This document shows, piece by piece, positions 12,056 to 23,450 of a stretch of 64,000 nt of DNA. The number at the start of each line of letters is the position of its first letter. Positions within the stretch are counted from its first letter, which is position 1. The notes under the pieces are model-generated. The model had not been told where the DNA came from and searched no databases. It was given only the letters and a program-made list of their open reading frames with translations. The position numbers were made by a program, and so were the translations under genes. This stretch comes from Sipunculus nudus (lineage: Eukaryota; Annelida; Sipuncula; Golfingiida; Sipunculidae): positions 2,915,741 through 2,979,740 of the forward strand of contig CM049318.1 of NCBI GenBank assembly GCA_026874595.1, given 5' to 3'.

Positions 12056-12660
12056 TGTTTCCCTTACAGTGGGGTGGCATTATTAACAAAACTTGTTATA
12101 CAAAAAATATTGAAATTATGGAGAAACCCCGTATTTCCGTCTATCATAACTTGCACATGGAGTAACTAACAACACGACTTAAATGGCGCACTGAATATTT
12201 AAGCAGCCTATGGCTATACAATACATAATCACTAAAATTATACGCTACTGTGCACTGGGGATTATAAATACGCTTATTTCTCGAAACCTCGAGTTTACTA
12301 TTTTTAGATAAAGCCTTTAACGAATCCTCCTTTAAAGGAGTCTTTAGTTTAATACAATCTTTTTTCATACTGTGAGATAAAAGTCAATTTGGACACAAGA
12401 ATTCAGCCCCATTATACTGGACTCCCCTGAAAGCTACCGATTGTTCATGGGGTGCATTAGCTTCCACACGTTATCTAAGCCATTTACACAGGTGTGCCCC
12501 TTCACCTTTGAACTGGTGACCTATGGACTTATTGACCCGAGCGCTTGGCCCCGGTGTGCCTATTTACGACGAGCGCTCACTCAACCAGAACAGTTAAAAC
12601 AAGCGAGTGTTCGCATCAATGTGTATTTATGGGCAATTTTGTGATGGGAAATTTTTGACG
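12056..12660. other. Distal 5' flank of block 1, homologous to 41280-42060
   Basis: Shared landmarks are 'gaagccccgtat' or 'gaaaccccgtat', 'gacccgagcgct', 'ctcaaccaga' and 'gggcaattttgtg'. I see no gene. Confidence 0.6.
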
Positions 12661-12960
12661 CGTCACAATCATAATCGATGATCGACAGCATATCACCAAT
12701 TGGTCACCGGCTTCTGTAGGTTAAAGACAGAGCACAGAACTCAAAGCTTGGAGATCGTGGGTTCGAATCTCAGCCAAGGCGGTCAGGTTTTTCAGGGTAG
12801 GCGCCCACCCAGAGTGAGCAATCTACAAGCTCTGGAGAGGCCGTGCCCAACCAGGCCGTGTTTAAATCACAAAGAGTGGCTTTTGGGGTTCCTTGTTTGG
12901 ATGACCCAGGAATGGGGATGATTGCCAACCAAGGTCCCGCAGATGCAGTTCTCACCAGGA
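12661..12960 (+). mobile_element. tRNA-derived SINE-like sequence
   Basis: 'GGTTCGAATCT' at about 12759 fits the Pol III B box at 10 of 11 positions. A weak A-box-like 'TAGGTTAAAGA' lies about 40 bases upstream, and the sequence between resembles a tRNA anticodon arm. A related copy lacking a good B box is at 45040-45250. No complete tRNA cloverleaf forms, so this is not called a tRNA gene. Confidence 0.5.
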
Positions 12961-13094
12961 TGTAAAATAAGAGGAACCGTGTGATACTGCCCTGTCACGT
13001 AGTCCGAAAGCGGAATGGAATTCTGTAGATTTAAATATATTTTAACACAATATCTATGTAAATCTCTGAACAATAATATTAGCAGTTTTGTAAC

Positions 13095-13344
13095 TGGAGT
13101 AAATCCACCTTTAAATATACAGTATATCTTAACAGTATTACTGGTTTGACTATAAAGACAACGGCTGTAATATTCTATTGTTTTGTTAACGTCCAATATA
13201 TTTTGCCGTTTTCGGAAATCTTCAGCCAAGTGTAATCTGGAGTGAGGTTCCTGAACAGAAGCTTACAGTATCCACTTCTGTCTTGTGTTATATTTCCCAT
13301 AATATATAGACTGTTAGTTATCAAGTGCGGGCCAGGCCACCACA
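13095..13344 (+). repeat. 5' LTR of Gypsy 1
   Basis: The left end 'TGGAGTAAATCCACCTTTAA' recurs immediately after the polypurine tract at 17620. About 120 bases match between the two copies with a few substitutions. The right end is placed at 'CCACCACA', just before the primer-binding site; this end is inferred from the TG..CA rule because the 3' copy is truncated. Confidence 0.75.
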
Positions 13345-13349
13345 TAAAA

Positions 13350-13365
13350 TGGCGACGAAGTGAGG
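13350..13365 (+). promoter_or_regulatory. Primer-binding site of Gypsy 1 (arginine-tRNA type)
   Basis: 'TGGCGACGAAGTGAGG' lies five bases after the LTR end. Its first seven bases match the 3' end complement used by arginine-tRNA-primed elements. The second Gypsy element in the window has the related 'TGGCGACCGCGACG' at the same relative place. Confidence 0.6.
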
Positions 13366-13467
13366 CGGTCTACACGGACAGTATTTGTATGCTCTTTCCC
13401 GCCTGTCAGTGACTTTTTCAAGGCAAGTACGCACTTTTTGGTTCCCGCAAACTGACGAAACTCCAAG

Positions 13468-14358
13468 ATGGCGGCTCTAATTGGCTCTGTATCTCCTTTT
13501 GATCACTCCAGCCAGTCGTGGGAGGGTTATGCAGAGATTTTGTCACAGTTCTTTGAAGCAAATTCTGTTACTGACTCTGATAAAAAGAGGGCGATACTGC
13601 TTTCTTCTGTGAGGGCCAAGACTTATGCTTTGATTAAAAATTTGTGTCAGCCCCGTTCGCCAGCTTCAAAAAGTTACTCGGAGCTAGTTGACCTTGTAAA
13701 ACATCATTTCACTCCTCAACCAGGTGAAATTGTTCAGAGATATAAATTTAATTCAAGGTCCAGGAAGCCTAATGAGACTGTACAGACATTTGTCGCTGAA
13801 CTAAGGAAATTGTCAGTACACTGCAATTTTGGATTTACTTTAGGCACTATGCTAATTGATAGGCTAGTAGTTGGAATTAATGACCAAGCAACACAACGTA
13901 AATTGTTGATGGAACCAACCTTGTCATTGGACAAGGAATTAAAGATAGCATTGGCAATGGAAACTGCAGCTAGGGATGTTCAGGAGATCAACCCTTCAGC
14001 TGTAAATGCGTTCAGTTCTAGTGCTGATAGTGGTGTAAATACTCAACATAGGAGGAGACCTCATAGGCCAGTGCATTCAGATAAGAATCAATATCGTAAT
14101 CAATCTGCCTCTAACAACTCTAAAGTTAAAGATGACAATTGTTACAGATGTGGAGATAAACACCAGCCTCACAGCTGTAAATTTCGTAACGAGGACTGTC
14201 ATTATTGTAAGAGAAGAGGTCACATAAAAACTATGTGCAGGAAACCAAAAAAGTCTGGTGCTACCAAGTATTTAAAGGTGGCTGATGAACAGGCAGAATC
14301 AGACTTAGATGATTTTGATAATTCAGAAGAGCAGGCCTTTTTCAATTTCAAGTCTTAG
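13468..14358 (+). CDS. gag: Gag polyprotein of Gypsy 1
   Basis: This 296-residue open frame starts at an ATG 118 bases after the primer-binding site, in the context 'caagATGGCGGC'. The capsid-like N-terminal two-thirds is helical and contains 'QRYKFNSRSRKPNETVQTF', typical of this Gypsy branch. Two zinc knuckles follow near residues 225-260: 'CYRCGDKHQPHSC' (CX2CX3HX4C) and 'CHYCKRRGHIKTMC' (CX2CX4HX4C). An acidic tail follows. It ends at a TAG (14356). The protease continues in the same frame beyond the stop, which suggests the ancestral element had a single gag-pol frame. Confidence 0.88.
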   Translation: MAALIGSVSPFDHSSQSWEGYAEILSQFFEANSVTDSDKKRAILLSSVRAKTYALIKNLCQPRSPASKSYSELVDLVKHHFTPQPGEIVQRYKFNSRSRKPNETVQTFVAELRKLSVHCNFGFTLGTMLIDRLVVGINDQATQRKLLMEPTLSLDKELKIALAMETAARDVQEINPSAVNAFSSSADSGVNTQHRRRPHRPVHSDKNQYRNQSASNNSKVKDDNCYRCGDKHQPHSCKFRNEDCHYCKRRGHIKTMCRKPKKSGATKYLKVADEQAESDLDDFDNSEEQAFFNFKS

Positions 14359-17300
14359 GACTACTGTGGTGGATACAATATACAACTGTATGTTGATGTG
14401 AACTTTGAAATTGATACGGGTTGCCCATTTACACTTGTATATGACCACACAATGCTAAACAGTACTTTGAGTGATAGCCCCATAGTATTTAGAACGTATA
14501 CTGGAGAATCAGTTCAAGTCCTATAGAGGACTTATGTGAGAGTGAGGATTGGGGAACGTACCATACCCAACCTGCCACTAGTTGTAGTAGTAGGAACCGG
14601 ACCGAACTTGTTGTGTCGCAACTGGATTCAGGCTATACCAATTGATCTGGGCAGTTTGATTAAACCATCAGGTACAGTTCAAAACAGTCAGGGTAGTGTT
14701 ACCTGTTTAACAGCTATCCTTGATAAGCATGCGGATATCTTTAAAGATGAACTGGGACTAATAAAGGGAGTCAAGGCACAGATTCATGTTGACCCCTCTG
14801 TGCCGCCCAAGTTTTACAAAGCACGATCTGTCACGTTTGCCCAGAGGCAAAAGATTGAAGGTGAATTGAATAGACTGACAAAAGCAGGCATTTTAGAACC
14901 AGTAAAATATTCCGAGGGGGCGACAGCCATTGTTCCAGTGCCAAAACCTGATGGGTCCATTCGCATTTGCGGAGACTACAAGTTGACGATAAACAAAGCT
15001 TGACTTTAGTCATGCGTATAATCAACTTCAGGTTGATGACAAATCAAAAGAACTCTTAACCATCAACACGCATCGTGGACTTTTCAGATACAATCGGTTA
15101 CCTTTCGGGGTCTCGTCAGCACCAGCGATATTCTAACGAACGAGGATAGGACTCTTGCGTGACTTACCTGGTGTTGCGATCTATTTTGACGATATTATCG
15201 TCACAGGTAAATCTGATACATAACATCTTGAAAATTTGGACAGGTTGTTCGCTACATTGTCTGCAGCTGGAATTTGCATTAAGAAATCAAAAACAAAATT
15301 CATGAAAGATGAAATTGTGTATCTTGGTCACGTGATTGACGCAGAGGGTGTTCACCCCATGAATACGAAAGTCCAAGCAGTTCAGGATGCTCCGGTACCA
15401 ACCTCCGTGACAAGCTTAAAGGCATTCCTTGGACTTGTAAACTACTACCATCGATTCTTGCCACGTCTTTCTACGGTCCTTGCTCCTTTGTACAAACTCA
15501 TGAGAAGGAGTCAAGTGGTTTTAGGGTCCACAACAAGACAGCGCATTTAATGAGGCCAAACAGTTTTTATTATCAAACTCTGTTTTAGTCCATTTTGATC
15601 CATCTCAGGATGTGGTGTTAACATGCGATGCCTCACCATTTGGGTTAGGAGCTGTACTATCCCACCGATTCCCAGATGGTACTGAGAGACCAATCTCGTT
15701 CGCCTCTAGAACACTCAGTCAAGCAGAACGAAACTATGCTTATCTGGAGAAAGAGGCCTGGGCAATCTTATTCGGTATCAGGAAATTTCACAAATATCTT
15801 CTCGGAAGAAAGTTCATAATTGTGACAGATCACAAACCGTTGTTAGGACTTTTCAGTGAGTTAAAATCATTACCAACTACATTATAACCACGTTTGGCCA
15901 GATGGGCATTGACCCTTAAAGCTTATGAGTACCACCTAGTGTACAAACCAGGCCGACTTTAGGACATGCTGATGCATTAAGTCGTATGCCGCTACCAGTC
16001 ACAACACCAGATTCCAGTGATGAACATTTGCTCTTACTCTTAGATGAGTTAGAAAATTTTTCTAGTGACTGCAAAGACTGTGAAATCATTAACATCACAT
16101 GACCCCATACTGTCACATGTAAAGGAATATATATTGCGCGGTTTGCCAAACGAATTGCTAGATGAACAGTACCGGCCATATTATAACAGGCGCAATGAAC
16201 TCACAGTGTGTGATGGATGTATAATTTGGGGTCCCCGCGTTCTCATACCACCATCAGTTCGTAACAGCGTTTTGGAAGAATTACTCACAGCCCATCCAGG
16301 AGTGAACCGCATTAAGGGTCTAGCTCGTAGTTATGTTTGGTGGCCTTCCATGAACTCTGATATAAAATCAAAAGTGAGAAATTGTGAGTTGTGCCAGGAG
16401 CACCAAAAGTCTCCTGCTGTGGCTGCACTGCACCCATGGGAAGTTCCTACTAAACCGTGGAGGAGAGTGCATATTGATTACGCTGAACTTGAAAAACAAA
16501 ATATTTTGATAGTGGTGGATGCTTATCCTTGCTGGATCGAAGCACATAAAATGTCTTCTACTTCATCATTTGCCACAGTTCAAAAACTTAAAGAAGTGTT
16601 TGCTGTGCATGGAAATGCATTAAAATTTCGCAAGTGCAGAATTTACTGAGTTTACAAAGCTCAACGGAATCGAGCATGTCTTTGTTGCACCGTATCACCC
16701 GTCATCAAACAGACTTGCTGAAAGAGCAGTGCAAACAATCAAAGAGGACTATAGATAGTAAAAAAAAGTAATCTAGAGCAAAGATTATCACGTGTGTTAT
16801 TTCACTACAGAATAACCCCGCAAACGAGAACAGAGATCTCACCGGCAGAGTTACTCATGAACCGTGAAAAAGTGAAAAAGTGAAAGAAAAAGTGAACTCA
16901 GGTCTCGTTTAGTTTCCCTACACCCAGACTTTAACAAGAAAGTAACACAGAAACAGTGTAAGATTAGAAAGACCATGACAAATCAGTGAAAGAAAGATAT
17001 TTCAGAGTTAATGATGTTGTAATGACTCGCAGCTATGGGAATGATAGTCCCTGGATTAAAGGAACTGTAATAGATGTCACAGGTCCTGTATCTTACGTCA
17101 TCATGCTAACCAATGGTCGCGAGGTTAGGAGACATATCGATCATATAGGTCGTAAACTTGATAGTGATTGTGTTGAGCCAAGCTCATACCCTTCAGATGT
17201 TCCTACGGCTCATGAAGATGTATCATGCCCAGGTCCTTCAGACGTTGGCTCCAGCGCTCCAGAGACAGGTGACAGTGAGGAGCTTGATACGCTGTCGACT

Positions 17301-17390
17301 GCAGATGCAGGTGTAGATGTTCAGTATACACAAGATACTGAAACACATACACACATCCCTACACACAACACTGGAAGTACGCATACCTAG
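14359..17390 (+). pseudogene. pol: Pol polyprotein remnant of Gypsy 1 (PR-RT-RH-IN)
   Basis: Protease: 'FEIDTG' at about 14404 and 'GPNLLCRNW' near 14602, separated by an in-frame TAG at 14524. Reverse transcriptase: 'KAGILEPVKYSEG' and 'PKPDGSIRICGDY', then a frameshift near 15000 with loss of the block before 'LDFSHAYNQL'; the catalytic 'YFDDII' is at 15182, and more stops follow. RNase H: 'LTCDASPFGLGAVL' and 'VTDHKPL' (15612-15887). Integrase: 'HPGVNRIKGLARSYVWWP', 'CELCQ' and 'VHIDYAE' (16065-16649). The second core aspartate is deleted; a later 'PYHPSSNRLAERAVQ' carries the glutamate. A GPY/F-like 'TGPVSYVI' lies in 16986-17390. No functional polyprotein is possible. Confidence 0.88.
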
Positions 17391-17606
17391 GACTGTAATT
17401 AAAAGTACTTCCACTGGTGGTCCTACCAGAGCACCTTCTAATCGTATTCGATCAAAACCTGGATACTTGCGCGATTATCATGCCTAGCGTGTCACAAAGT
17501 GTTATTCATTAACTTCCGCACTTCTTATGCATGCTGGACAGTTTTCTGATATTTACATGAGTGTATATCATATTTATAAAGTTCAGTATAAATATTAGTT
17601 TCATCT

Positions 17607-17619
17607 AAAGGGGGAGGAA
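17607..17619 (+). other. Polypurine tract of Gypsy 1
   Basis: 'AAAGGGGGAGGAA' immediately precedes the 3' LTR start 'TGGAGTAAATCC', the expected plus-strand priming site for an LTR element. Confidence 0.85.
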
Positions 17620-17741
17620 TGGAGTAAATCCACCTTTAAATATACAGTATATCTTAACAGTATAACTGGTTTGACTATAAAGACAACGGCCGTAATATTC
17701 TATTGTTTTGTTAACGTCCGATATATTTTGCCGTTTCTGGA
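17620..17741 (+). repeat. Truncated 3' LTR of Gypsy 1
   Basis: It matches the first roughly 122 bases of the 5' LTR and ends within 'ttttgccgttt'. A short tandem of 'gaagtagcactg'/'caagtagcactg' then marks the junction with a LINE fragment. Confidence 0.85.
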
Positions 17742-18130
17742 AGTAGCACTGGAAGTAGCACTGCAAGTAGCACTGCAAGTTTTAAAGGAATTTAACAATA
17801 TTTCAGGTCTCAGGATAAATTTAGTTAAAACAGTATTGCCTCTTAAAAGAGCAAATATACATAAAAAGCTGAGGTAGAAAATTAAACATGGTCACGCAAA
17901 TGAGCAATTAAATGTACTTGGTGTTACAGTTAATCCATCAGTACAACATTGAATTAATATTAATTACATATTAAAAAATAGAAAAAAAGGTTTACTTTCT
18001 TTGTGGTCCCATAGAAAACGTAATGGACAAAACAAAACTTAAATATCAGAGTAAAAGTGATCTTAAAAAAATTGTACTTACTTTTGATGCTTGTACCTAT
18101 TATTCTGTATATATTATTTAAAATGAGAGT
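17742..18130 (+). pseudogene. LINE reverse-transcriptase fragment (L1/Tx1-like)
   Basis: The open frame at 17671-17877 includes 'FNNISGLRINLVKT', the motif that follows the catalytic palm in L1-like reverse transcriptases. 'LNVLGVTVN' and 'LLSLWSHRK' follow in shifted frames, in the order expected of the same domain. The piece starts abruptly at the broken Gypsy LTR. Confidence 0.65.
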
Positions 18131-18640
18131 TATGTATTGAACTATCTAATATTTGCTGGGCTGGTGTTCTTTCTTCACAATTTTATTTTAATACAATTAA
18201 ATATAGGTAAGTAAGTTATTTTCCTGAATTTAACTATGCACATATATAACTTATATAATTCATTATTACCTTGAGTGTTATTCAGCATTTTACTGTCACT
18301 TTATTTTCCATCCATAGTTGTGTCTAACTAGGGAGGTGATTATAAGTATTTGCATTACAAATTACTTTTGTAGGCTTCAAGTAACCGTTGTAAAGTGTTT
18401 GCTATTTTTAATTAATTAGATAATATATAGAATTACATAGGTACAAATTATTTAGTATTTGCACAAGAGTATTACAAATTGCTGGTCAGTTTAGAGTTTA
18501 AATACACCTTACTGAAACCAATATTAATGTAAATATGAAGTGTAATTTGTGTTATTAGAAGCTTATATATTATATGTCATTTGTTATGTCACTGCATGTT
18601 GTATCATAATTTTTATTTTAAAAAATCCAATGCAGTCCAG
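18131..18640. other. AT-rich DNA, nothing recognised
   Basis: No open frame longer than background and no obvious repeat. It lies between two LINE fragments and may be heavily decayed LINE sequence. Confidence 0.4.
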
Positions 18641-19460
18641 ATTATTGAAAAACGAACAACATATATTTGAAAGATGAAGAATATATACGCTAAATACTGG
18701 ACTTGATTCCAAGTACTACCGAGGATTAATTAATACGAATGACTGATGTGAACCCTGGAAAACTATAGTTATACAAACTACTGTAAAGATAAGAATAGAG
18801 AGTGTCATCATAAATTCGCCGGAACTCCAAAAGATATTATTGATTAAAAACAAGTTGGTTTGAAATTAAACACAGATTTTGTCGAACAATATTAACAAAT
18901 TGGATGTTTGACACGTAATTTAGCTTAGAGCTGCCATGATTCGATCCATGTTGCAGAACATGGTGTTAAGGGGACAACTATCTACTTTCACTGTAGATCA
19001 GGATAATGGACAAAACAAAACTAGATATAGAAAAGGGTTAATTCCTTCAGATATTAATAACATAACACAAAAATAAATCTATGAAATCTATTCCTTTTAG
19101 AGTAAGCTGTATAAACAGGTAGATAGGTTTCCGTAATTTTATTTAAAGCTTTGTCAGTCCCACGTCTATAAGAGGCAGGTTTGAGTCTGAAAGATTATTC
19201 TCTGTCAGAGGATGTACTGAGTCAAAAATAAACGCGAGACAAGGCATAGACGGGCTTTGCAAAGAATCAACAAGTTTTTAACTGGTGTGGTCCTTTTATA
19301 GCATTGGTAGTTAACAATTCATAATCTTTGACTTCCTTGCAGACAACCGGTCACAAGGGTCTGCGGTAAGTGGCTTCCCCTTATGCCCTTTTCCCTCCAG
19401 GGATGTTTCAGTGTGGCTGTATAAGGCTAAAACAATCTAAGTCGCTGTCTTAACCCGGTT
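18641..19460 (+). mobile_element. LINE remnant paralogous to 51600-53275
   Basis: It shares with 51600-53275, in the same order and strand, 'gtactaccgaggatt', 'gcttagag.tgccatgattcgatc', 'agctgtataaacaggt', 'gaggatgtactga' and a 3' portion with 'cttatgccc' and 'ggctgt'. In the better-preserved relative this stretch encodes the endonuclease-RT linker of an L1/Tx1-like ORF2; here it has no long frame. Confidence 0.6.
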
Positions 19461-19763
19461 CAAATGCTTAACCCGGATATTAAAAGAAAGTTTGAAAGAA
19501 TGTTTCAAGAAAGGTTGGATCTGTGTACAATGCTGTATTATATATATATTCAAGGTACGAGAATTCTAGTTAAATGTTTATTGCTTGCCGCAAATCTTCG
19601 ATTTGGCAAGCATATTAGACAGTTTCGTATGTCTGTTTGGTTGTTTGTAATGATGTTTGTTTGTCTGTCGGTCTCCAGTCTTAAATGCACCGTTTTGCAG
19701 CGAGAGCTTTCAAACTTACACAATTGATAGAAAACCAAAAGGTCCCGAAGCCTATTGATTTTT
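19461..19763. other. Hairpin plus tetranucleotide-rich stretch
   Basis: A near-perfect hairpin, 'GCTTGCC.gcAAATC..GATTTGGCAAGC', occupies 19583-19611, followed by 'gtctgtttggttgtttg'-type repeats. Terminal hairpins next to tetranucleotide tracts are typical of Pearl/Helentron-like elements, so this may be the end of another decayed copy. Confidence 0.4.
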
Positions 19764-20417
19764 AGCTCAGCTGACTGTTAGTCATCTGAGCTATAGTGAT
19801 CACCCTTTGTCCGGCGTCCTTCCGGCCGTCCGTCCGTTAACAGGGCACAGATCGTAACCGTTAGACCTAGAAACTTCTAACTGTACATCCAGGGAGGCCC
19901 TCGGTAAATCTCCTGGGAAACCTGAAATTAGGTCATGGTGACCTATATTTTGTGACTTACGGGCCGAAAACATGATTTTGAGCACCCAGACAGTCAGACG
20001 GGGCACAAATTGTATCAAGTAGGCCTAGAAACCTCTAACCTGACATTTTGGGATATCCTAGGCAAATGTCCTTTGAAACCTGAAACTAGGTCACTTTGAC
20101 TTATATTCTGCGACCTATAGGGAAAAGATGTCATATGAGCATCCTGGATATTAGATCGGGAAAAATCGTATCTGTGAAGCCTAGAATCTTCTAACACAAT
20201 ATCCTGGGAGTTTCTAGGCAAATCTCCTTGGAAATCTGAAATTAGGTCATGGTGACCTATATATTATGACCTACGGCCCTAAAATATGATTTTTAGCATC
20301 CAGACAGTCAGATGGGGCACCAATTGAATCGATAAGGCCTAGAATCCTCCAATTTGACATTTAGGGAGGTCCTAGGCAAATCTACTTGGAAACGCGAAAT
20401 AAGGTCATGGTGACCTT

Positions 20418-20925
20418 TTTTTCTTTTTTTCTATTTTTTTTGTCGTCTCAGCTTAGATGTATAATTTGCAACTTCTTTTTTTTGTTTTTATCATTGACGA
20501 CATTTGTTGACGTTTCACATGTACAAATATATCCATAAAAATATGTCTATACATAAATACACACATGCTAATATTAACTCTTGATACGAAAATAGATCGA
20601 AACCTTTATATACTACCAAAATATACATATATATATATACGCATATTATCACATATTTAAATAAACACATATACAAATTTAATTTACAATTTTTGTTATA
20701 TTATCGACGACAATTGTTGAAGATTGACATTTACAAATATATCCATATAAACATATATATATACATATATACGTATATATATACATACATACCCACATAC
20801 ACATACATATACTCATATACATATACATAATTATGCACACGTGCTAATATTAACTCTTGATTTTACCCATATTATGTACGAAAATGGATCGAAACCTTTA
20901 TATACTACCAAGTTACAGATATGTG
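20418..20925. mobile_element. AT-rich insertion, internally duplicated, inside Pearl-like element 1
   Basis: It interrupts the 157-bp repeat series. Two similar halves share 'gacgac.tttgttga', 'acaaatatatccat', 'gctaatattaactcttgat' and 'gatcgaaacctttatatact'. They flank AT/AC-rich microsatellite DNA (about 20625-20830). The element type is not identified. Confidence 0.5.
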
Positions 20926-21474
20926 ACCTTTATTCTGCAACCTATAGGAAAAAGATGTCGTATGAACACCCTAAATGTCAGATGGTGACAAATCGTATCT
21001 GTAAGGCTTAGAATCTTCTTACACAATTTCCTGGGCAAATCTCCATGGAAACCTGATATTTTGTTATGGTGACTTACATTTTGTGACCTATGAGACAAAA
21101 ACACGATTTTGAGCACCCTGAATGTCAGATGGGCACAAATCGTATCTGTTAGGCCTAGAATCTTCTAATGCAACATCCTGGTAGGTCCCAGGCATATCTC
21201 CTTGGAAACCTGAAATTAGGTCATGGTGACCTACATTGTGTGACCTACAGGCCGAAAACAGGATTTTGAGCGTCTAGAAAGTCATGCAGGACACAAATTG
21301 TATTTGTTAGGCCTAGAATCTTCTAATGTAACATTCTAAGACGTCCTTGGCCAATGTTCTTGGAAACCTGAAAATAGGTCACCATGACCTATATTTTGCA
21401 ACCTATCAGAAAAGATGTCATTTAAGCACCCAGACAGTCAGACAGGGCACAAATTGTATCCATTAGGCCTAGAA

Positions 21475-21476
<2 letters not shown>

Positions 21477-21510
<34 letters not shown>
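21477..21510. repeat. (ATT)n microsatellite
   Basis: About eleven uninterrupted ATT units lie within the Pearl-like repeat series. Confidence 0.95.
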
Positions 21511-21512
<2 letters not shown>

Positions 21513-21770
21513 TCTGCCAGCTATGGACCAGTAACATGATTTTCGAGCACCCAGACAGACAGGGTACACACTGTATCCATTTTCTTTGGAACCCTCTATT
21601 GTGAAATCCAGGGGCGTCCTGGGCAGGTCTCCTATGAATCCTAAAATTTTTATTTTCTATCCATTTTTCAACACTGTAACTTTAGCCATAGGCTATTCTC
21701 ACAGACAATATATAACATTAATAAAAAAATGAACACCCAGTCTAAATTAGCTGAGCGTCATGGCCCATGG

Positions 21771-23085
21771 ACCACTTTTGTAAATATCGGGTTAAGGTCA
21801 TGGTCATCGAAAAACTTCGAAATGTTACGTCGAATTTCATAAAAACTTCATAACAAATGGTCGTATCCACTTCATTTACAGCTCATTGTCTTGGTCATTC
21901 CAAGGTCTTTCTTCTGGTGTGTAGCTGCCTCAGATTTGTTGATACCATGGTAACGTATCTTGGGGTGAAATAATGATATAAGAAAATGAAAGGTCCATTT
22001 TTTTAACTTTTTCAGTTTTAATGCCAGAGAGGTATAGTTTTGTGCATTAGTTAGACCTCAATTAGTACTCAAAGATTCTATTACAAGTCTCGCAATATCT
22101 TGAACAATATTTGGGCATACGAGATGTTTCGAGATATCACTTAATGATACCCTAGAAGCCTCAAATATGAAAGAGATTATCTTAAAACTTATATATCTTA
22201 TGTCCTACACCAATATCTCAAATTTATTTTTCAATTTTGGAATGTGACCCCCGGGGGGCGCTGACCTCTTAAACACTACATGATAGCATTTTTTGGCTAT
22301 ATCTCCAAAACTGTAAACCCTACCTACACAAACTGTAGCTAATTACATTCTGTATAAGATTATTAAGTCACATGTGTAACTGTGTAAGCATGTCTTTCTG
22401 TTTGTCAGTTGTCCTTATTTCGCCTGTTTGTTGGTTCTGGATTCTGACATCTGACATTCTACAGGTCATAGTTTTGTAGGAATCCTTTTGAAACTTGTAC
22501 ATCTAATGTCGTACATTGATATTTAGTTTTCAGAAAATAGCCTCTAAGGGGGCTGTACTTAAAACATTTAGATATCTAAAAAAAAATATAAAGCATACCT
22601 ACAAAGATTATAGCTCAATTTATTTTTGTACACCTTCTCCACCAGACTGTCAAGTCACTTGTTATCTTAGATGTGTCTTATTGTCAGTATATTTGTCTGT
22701 TTGTCAGGTGACCTTAATTTTGCCTTCTTGCTGTTCCTGCGCATGACATACAGCATTCTAAAAGTCACATTTTCTAAGGAATCACTTTGTAACATAAACA
22801 TATAGTGATTTGGAACAATATCTTGAACGCGTATGTTTTTCATTAAAACAGGTCAAAGTTCAAGGTCAAGGTCGTCAAAACATATCAAAATCTTATTTGC
22901 CTCATAATTTTGTTCAATATTGGTCCTATTTTCACAAACTATTGCTTATTTCCTTCCTTTTTGTCTTCTATGTGACCTGATTTAGTTACCTGCCCTCTAC
23001 TTTGTGTCACTTTGTCAGTATTATATATAGCATTCTACAGGCTACAGTTTAGCAGGAATAACTTTTTAACTTAAACATATCGTAT
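21771..23085. repeat. Diverged tandem repeat of about 280-300 bp
   Basis: Units begin with a 'cattctacaggtcatag'-type motif at about 22456, 22755 and 23030. Each is followed by 'aggaat.ac', 'ttaaacatat' and 'gttcaaggtca'-type motifs. The series resumes after the LINE at 28272. The proximal part (21771-22450) is related DNA without clear periodicity. No gene is seen. Confidence 0.55.
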
Positions 23086-23450
23086 ATTCGATCGCCAGAT
23101 GTCGCTTTTAGCTGACGGTGGTGGTTAAATGGGCTCTGGAATAAAATGACTGTTTTCCCTCGAAAAGGGACATGAAACTGGTTAGTTTTCGCACAGGACT
23201 ATATATGTGAGGAGGTGCCTCTACTGGTGTAAAATTTATGACCGGTGAGACCATAGTTTATACATTTTCGACTTGGAAACATTTTGTTTTCCTTGTACCT
23301 TTGTAAATGGCCATATCGAGTTACAGTGTTTAAGCAAAGCCATAGGGTCACGTTTGACTGATTCTCAATACAGGTGCCCCGGGTGCTGGTTTTACGTGGA
23401 AAGGCAAAGTTAAATAACAAGGAAAACAGGTCGTAATCAAGCTAGGTAAA

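Larger units (their letters stand above)
13095..17741 (+). mobile_element. Ty3/Gypsy LTR retrotransposon 1 (Mag/K02A2.6-like), decayed
   Basis: In order along the plus strand: 5' LTR, arginine-tRNA-type primer-binding site, gag with two zinc knuckles, protease, reverse transcriptase, RNase H, integrase, a C-terminal GPY/F-like stretch, polypurine tract, and the first 122 bases of the 3' LTR. The protease-RT-RNase H-integrase order defines Ty3/Gypsy. Stops, frameshifts and at least two internal deletions make it non-functional. The 3' LTR is truncated and joined to LINE sequence, so no target-site duplication can be read. Confidence 0.9.
19764..21770 (-). mobile_element. Pearl/Helentron-like element 1 with about 157-bp core repeats
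   Basis: A hairpin with 12-base arms ('AGCTCAGCTGAC..GTCATCTGAGCT', 19764-19792) is followed by a TCCG-rich tract and then diverged repeats. Unit landmarks ('gggcacaaatcgtatc' type) fall near 19842, 20000, 20157, 20314, then 20984, 21131, 21287, 21437 and 21561, spaced mostly 147-158. 'Aaattaggtcatggtgacct' recurs in each unit. Core repeats of about 160 bp, a tetranucleotide tract and a terminal hairpin match bivalve Pearl elements, later linked to Helentrons. With the hairpin as the 3' end the element is on the minus strand. It has no coding capacity. The far end is approximate ('ttagctgagcgtcatggc', about 21745). Confidence 0.65.

Noticed and set aside
12720-12800. tRNA gene suggested by GGTTCGAATCT
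   Set aside because: No complete acceptor, D and anticodon stems form, and a related copy elsewhere points to a tRNA-derived SINE.
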